A program made the position numbers and the translations under genes. Under the pieces are notes generated by a model. The model searched no databases, was not told where the DNA came from, and saw nothing but the letters and a program-made list of their open reading frames with translations. From a candidate division TA06 bacterium ADurb.Bin131 (GTDB lineage: Bacteria > Ratteibacteria > UBA8468 > B48-G9 > DTJG01): 35,197 bases of DNA. Positions 33,271 through 35,197 of the stretch are shown here, in pieces. Each line of letters opens with the position of its first letter. The first letter of the stretch is position 1. The stretch spans positions 1 to 35,197 of the forward strand of contig MWDQ01000077.1 of NCBI GenBank assembly GCA_002070645.1, read 5' to 3'.

Positions 33271-33789
33271 ATGGAAATGGAAAAAGGATTTGATTTTAAT
33301 AGTTTCAGGACAACAGGTATCAAGGTGAATTATCTTTATGTATGTGAGAGAAAACTATGGTTTTTTGATAGGGGTATTCAGATGGAATCAACATCAGATA
33401 AGGTTTTGATGGGAAAAATACTCAACGAATACTCGTATCCGAGGGAAGAAAAGAAAGAAATACTTATAGATAATCTTATTAACATTGATATTGTAGATGA
33501 CAATGAAATTCATGAGGTCAAGTATAGCAATCGTCTGGCTGATGCAGATAGAATTCAACTTCTGTACTACCTTTACTACTTAAAACAAATGGGAATAGAA
33601 AAAACCGGTGTTATTAACTATCCTAAAATGAAGAAGAAGGAAGAGGTAATACTCACAGCCGACGATGAAAAAAAAGTTGAATCAGCGCTTATTCGGATAA
33701 ATGAAATCTTAAAAAAGGATGTTCCACCTCAACTTCAAAAGAAGCCATATTGTTCAAAATGTGCCTATTTTGAATTTTGCTGGAGTTAA
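33271..33789 (+). CDS. cas4: Cas4 RecB-like exonuclease for spacer acquisition
   Basis: Cas4 helps Cas1-Cas2 select and trim spacers with the correct PAM. The 172-residue protein has the four-cysteine Fe-S set: Cys25 (CERKLWFF) and Cys161, Cys164, Cys170 (CSKCAYFEFC). The PD-(D/E)xK nuclease core is in HEVKYSNR, followed by the QLLYYLYYL motif. I used ATG 33271, which follows AGG; ATG 33277 is also possible. It is followed at once by cas1. Confidence 0.92.
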   Translation: MEMEKGFDFNSFRTTGIKVNYLYVCERKLWFFDRGIQMESTSDKVLMGKILNEYSYPREEKKEILIDNLINIDIVDDNEIHEVKYSNRLADADRIQLLYYLYYLKQMGIEKTGVINYPKMKKKEEVILTADDEKKVESALIRINEILKKDVPPQLQKKPYCSKCAYFEFCWS

Positions 33790-33791
33790 CT

Positions 33792-34772
33792 ATGAGTAGA
33801 CCATACTACATTTTTTCAAATGGTCGTATATCCCGAAAGGAAAATACTGTTTATCTGGAAAATGAAAAAGGAGAAAAGAAAGCCATTCCAATAGAAGATA
33901 TTGATGTTATTCATTTATTCGGAGAGATTGATATGAATACTAAACTTTTAAATTTTTTGTCTCAACAGAATAAACAGGTTCATATCTACAATTATTATGG
34001 TTATTATGCTGGAAGTTTTATGCCGAGGGATAAAAATGTGTCAGGCGAATTAACAGTTAAACAGGTTCAACATTATCTTGATTTTCAAAAACGGTTTTTT
34101 ATTGCCCGCAGTTTTGTTGATGGGGCTCTTTTTCATATGGCAAGGAATTTGAGGAATTACCAGCATACAGAAGAATTTATTGCAAGAATAGAAAATGAAA
34201 TGAACAATATTCATTTAGCAAAAACAATACCTGAATTAATGAGTTGTGAAGGAAGAGCAAAAGATGCCTATTATCAATCGTTTAATATAATCTTAAAACA
34301 GGGATTTACAATAGAAAAGCGGGAAAAACATCCACCTTCTAATCCTGTTAATGCTCTTATTTCCTTTGGAAATGCAATGACCTATTCCCTTGTGCTCTCG
34401 GAGATTTATCATACGCAACTTAATCCTACTATAAGTTACCTGCATGAACCAGGAGAAAAACGGTATTCTTTAAGTCTTGACCTTGCAGAAATTTTTAAAC
34501 CCTTGATTGCGGACACAATAATTTTTAAACTTATAAATGACAATATGACTGAGCTTGATGATTTTGAAGAAAAGATTGATTATTGTTATCTCAATGAAAC
34601 TGGAAGGAAAAAATTTGTTCAAGAATTTGATAAAAAGATAGCAACAACAGTAAAGCATAGAAAGTTAAAAAGAAAGGTTTCTTATCGGACTCTCGTAAGA
34701 ATTGAATGTTATAAACTGATAAAACATTTTTTAGGGGATGAATCTTACTCTCCTTTTAAGGCATGGTGGTAA
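33792..34772 (+). CDS. cas1: Cas1 integrase
   Basis: Cas1, with Cas2, inserts new spacers at the leader end of the array. The 326-residue protein has the metal-binding set of the family: Glu153 in SCEGRAKDAYY, His218 in LHEPGEKRYSL, and Asp230/Glu233 in LDLAEIFKP. An N-terminal beta domain precedes the helical core. I chose ATG 33792 because GGAG lies 6 bases upstream and the family N-terminus begins there. Its stop is directly followed by the cas2 ATG. Confidence 0.95.
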   Translation: MSRPYYIFSNGRISRKENTVYLENEKGEKKAIPIEDIDVIHLFGEIDMNTKLLNFLSQQNKQVHIYNYYGYYAGSFMPRDKNVSGELTVKQVQHYLDFQKRFFIARSFVDGALFHMARNLRNYQHTEEFIARIENEMNNIHLAKTIPELMSCEGRAKDAYYQSFNIILKQGFTIEKREKHPPSNPVNALISFGNAMTYSLVLSEIYHTQLNPTISYLHEPGEKRYSLSLDLAEIFKPLIADTIIFKLINDNMTELDDFEEKIDYCYLNETGRKKFVQEFDKKIATTVKHRKLKRKVSYRTLVRIECYKLIKHFLGDESYSPFKAWW

Positions 34773-35039
34773 ATGGCTTACTTGATTATTGCTTATGATG
34801 TTGAAGAAAAAAGAGTGAATAAAGTCAGGAAACTGTTAAAAAGATATTTTATGTGGGTTCAAAATTCAGTTTTTGAAGGAGAAATATCCGAGGGAAAACT
34901 TGATAAATGTCAAAGAGAATTATTAAAACTAATTGATGAAGATGTAGATTCTATCTATTTCTATAGATTAGAAAACAGGTTAAATTATACAAAAAAGGTT
35001 TTAGGAATTGAAAAGGATTTGACTGGTAACATCCTTTAA
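34773..35039 (+). CDS. cas2: Cas2 adaptation protein
   Basis: A ferredoxin-fold, 88-residue protein that scaffolds the Cas1-Cas2 complex. It begins with the family motif AYLIIAYDV (conserved Asp9), followed by KVRKLLKRYFMWVQNSVFEGE, typical of Cas2. The start abuts the cas1 stop without a spacer. It is the last gene in the window, and the CRISPR leader or array is expected next. Confidence 0.93.
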   Translation: MAYLIIAYDVEEKRVNKVRKLLKRYFMWVQNSVFEGEISEGKLDKCQRELLKLIDEDVDSIYFYRLENRLNYTKKVLGIEKDLTGNIL

Positions 35040-35197
35040 GGTAACTTAAATAAATAGAAGTGCAGTGAACCTGATATTTCATAAAGTGTTAAAATTTGCT
35101 TGCCGGGTATTACTTTGGGAAGGATTTTTTTGATTTTTCAGAAACCTTACGCAAGGTTCGCTGCAAAGAACTCAGAGATTTTGGTTTTTGGTACGGA
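35040..35197 (+). promoter_or_regulatory. Probable CRISPR leader (partial)
   Basis: This AT-rich stretch lacks genes and follows cas2, where leaders usually sit. It contains the inverted repeat AACCTT-ACGC-AAGGTT (35143-35158). The last bases (GTTTTTGGTACGGA) start like many type I repeats (GTTTTT...), so the first repeat may be cut by the window end. No two repeats can be compared here. Confidence 0.4.

Overview
The window is AT-rich, densely packed bacterial DNA. It carries a clean sigma70-type promoter vocabulary (TTGACA, a 16-17 bp spacer, TATAAT) and a mostly housekeeping gene set. Gene content includes DapF (a meso-diaminopimelate cell wall), a lipoprotein M48 peptidase, HtpX, IspH, ComEC, two URO-D-like proteins, a GDSL hydrolase and an aldo/keto reductase. 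This fits an uncultured, probably Gram-negative candidate-phylum anaerobe with fermentative acetate metabolism (Pta-AckA). An Omnitrophota/PVC-like placement is my guess only, because no marker here can be placed without a tree.

Layout. 1-4270: mnmE and a lipoprotein peptidase on the minus strand, htpX on plus, and a URO-D-like gene converging on htpX. 4285-7500: tRNA-Asp behind a perfect consensus promoter, then thrS-infC-rpmI-rplT. ThrRS lacks the TGS domain and infC starts on a rare ATC codon. 7467-11640: a GAF-GGDEF diguanylate cyclase converges on a minus-strand dapF-comEC pair. 11640-21024: a long plus-strand run, dtd, a small unknown gene, plsC, ispH, rpsA, nagB, pta, a GlmU-like gene, acp, ackA and a second URO-D-like gene, with overlaps or gaps of only a few to a few tens of bases. 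21026-24760: an aldo/keto reductase diverges from an lsrF-rpe-SDR sugar cassette. 24810-26465: a GDSL hydrolase diverges from an orphan hisF with a palindrome at its putative start site. 26483-26573: four consecutive small hairpins in a GC-rich patch. 26646-35197: a complete type I-B (Cst1/Cst2, 'Tneap'-like) cas operon, cas6-cas8b-cas7-cas5-cas3 then cas4-cas1-cas2, ending in a probable CRISPR leader. No repeat array lies inside the window.

How the genes work together. The nagB-pta-glmU'-acp-ackA run links amino-sugar phosphate, acetyl-CoA/acetyl-phosphate and acyl-carrier chemistry. plsC upstream adds phospholipid acylation, and ispH-rpsA is a conserved neighbourhood. LsrF, Rpe and the SDR look like a sugar-phosphate catabolic unit. 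The cas genes encode crRNA processing (Cas6), a Cascade complex (Cas8b, Cas7, Cas5), target degradation (Cas3) and spacer acquisition (Cas4, Cas1, Cas2).

I found no convincing entirely new system. The most unusual features are regulatory: a dapF/dtd divergent promoter pair sharing one -35 box with predicted leaderless dapF mRNA, a predicted leaderless mnmE, the ATC start of infC, the four-hairpin element before the cas operon, and two tiny ORFs overlapping cas gene boundaries.
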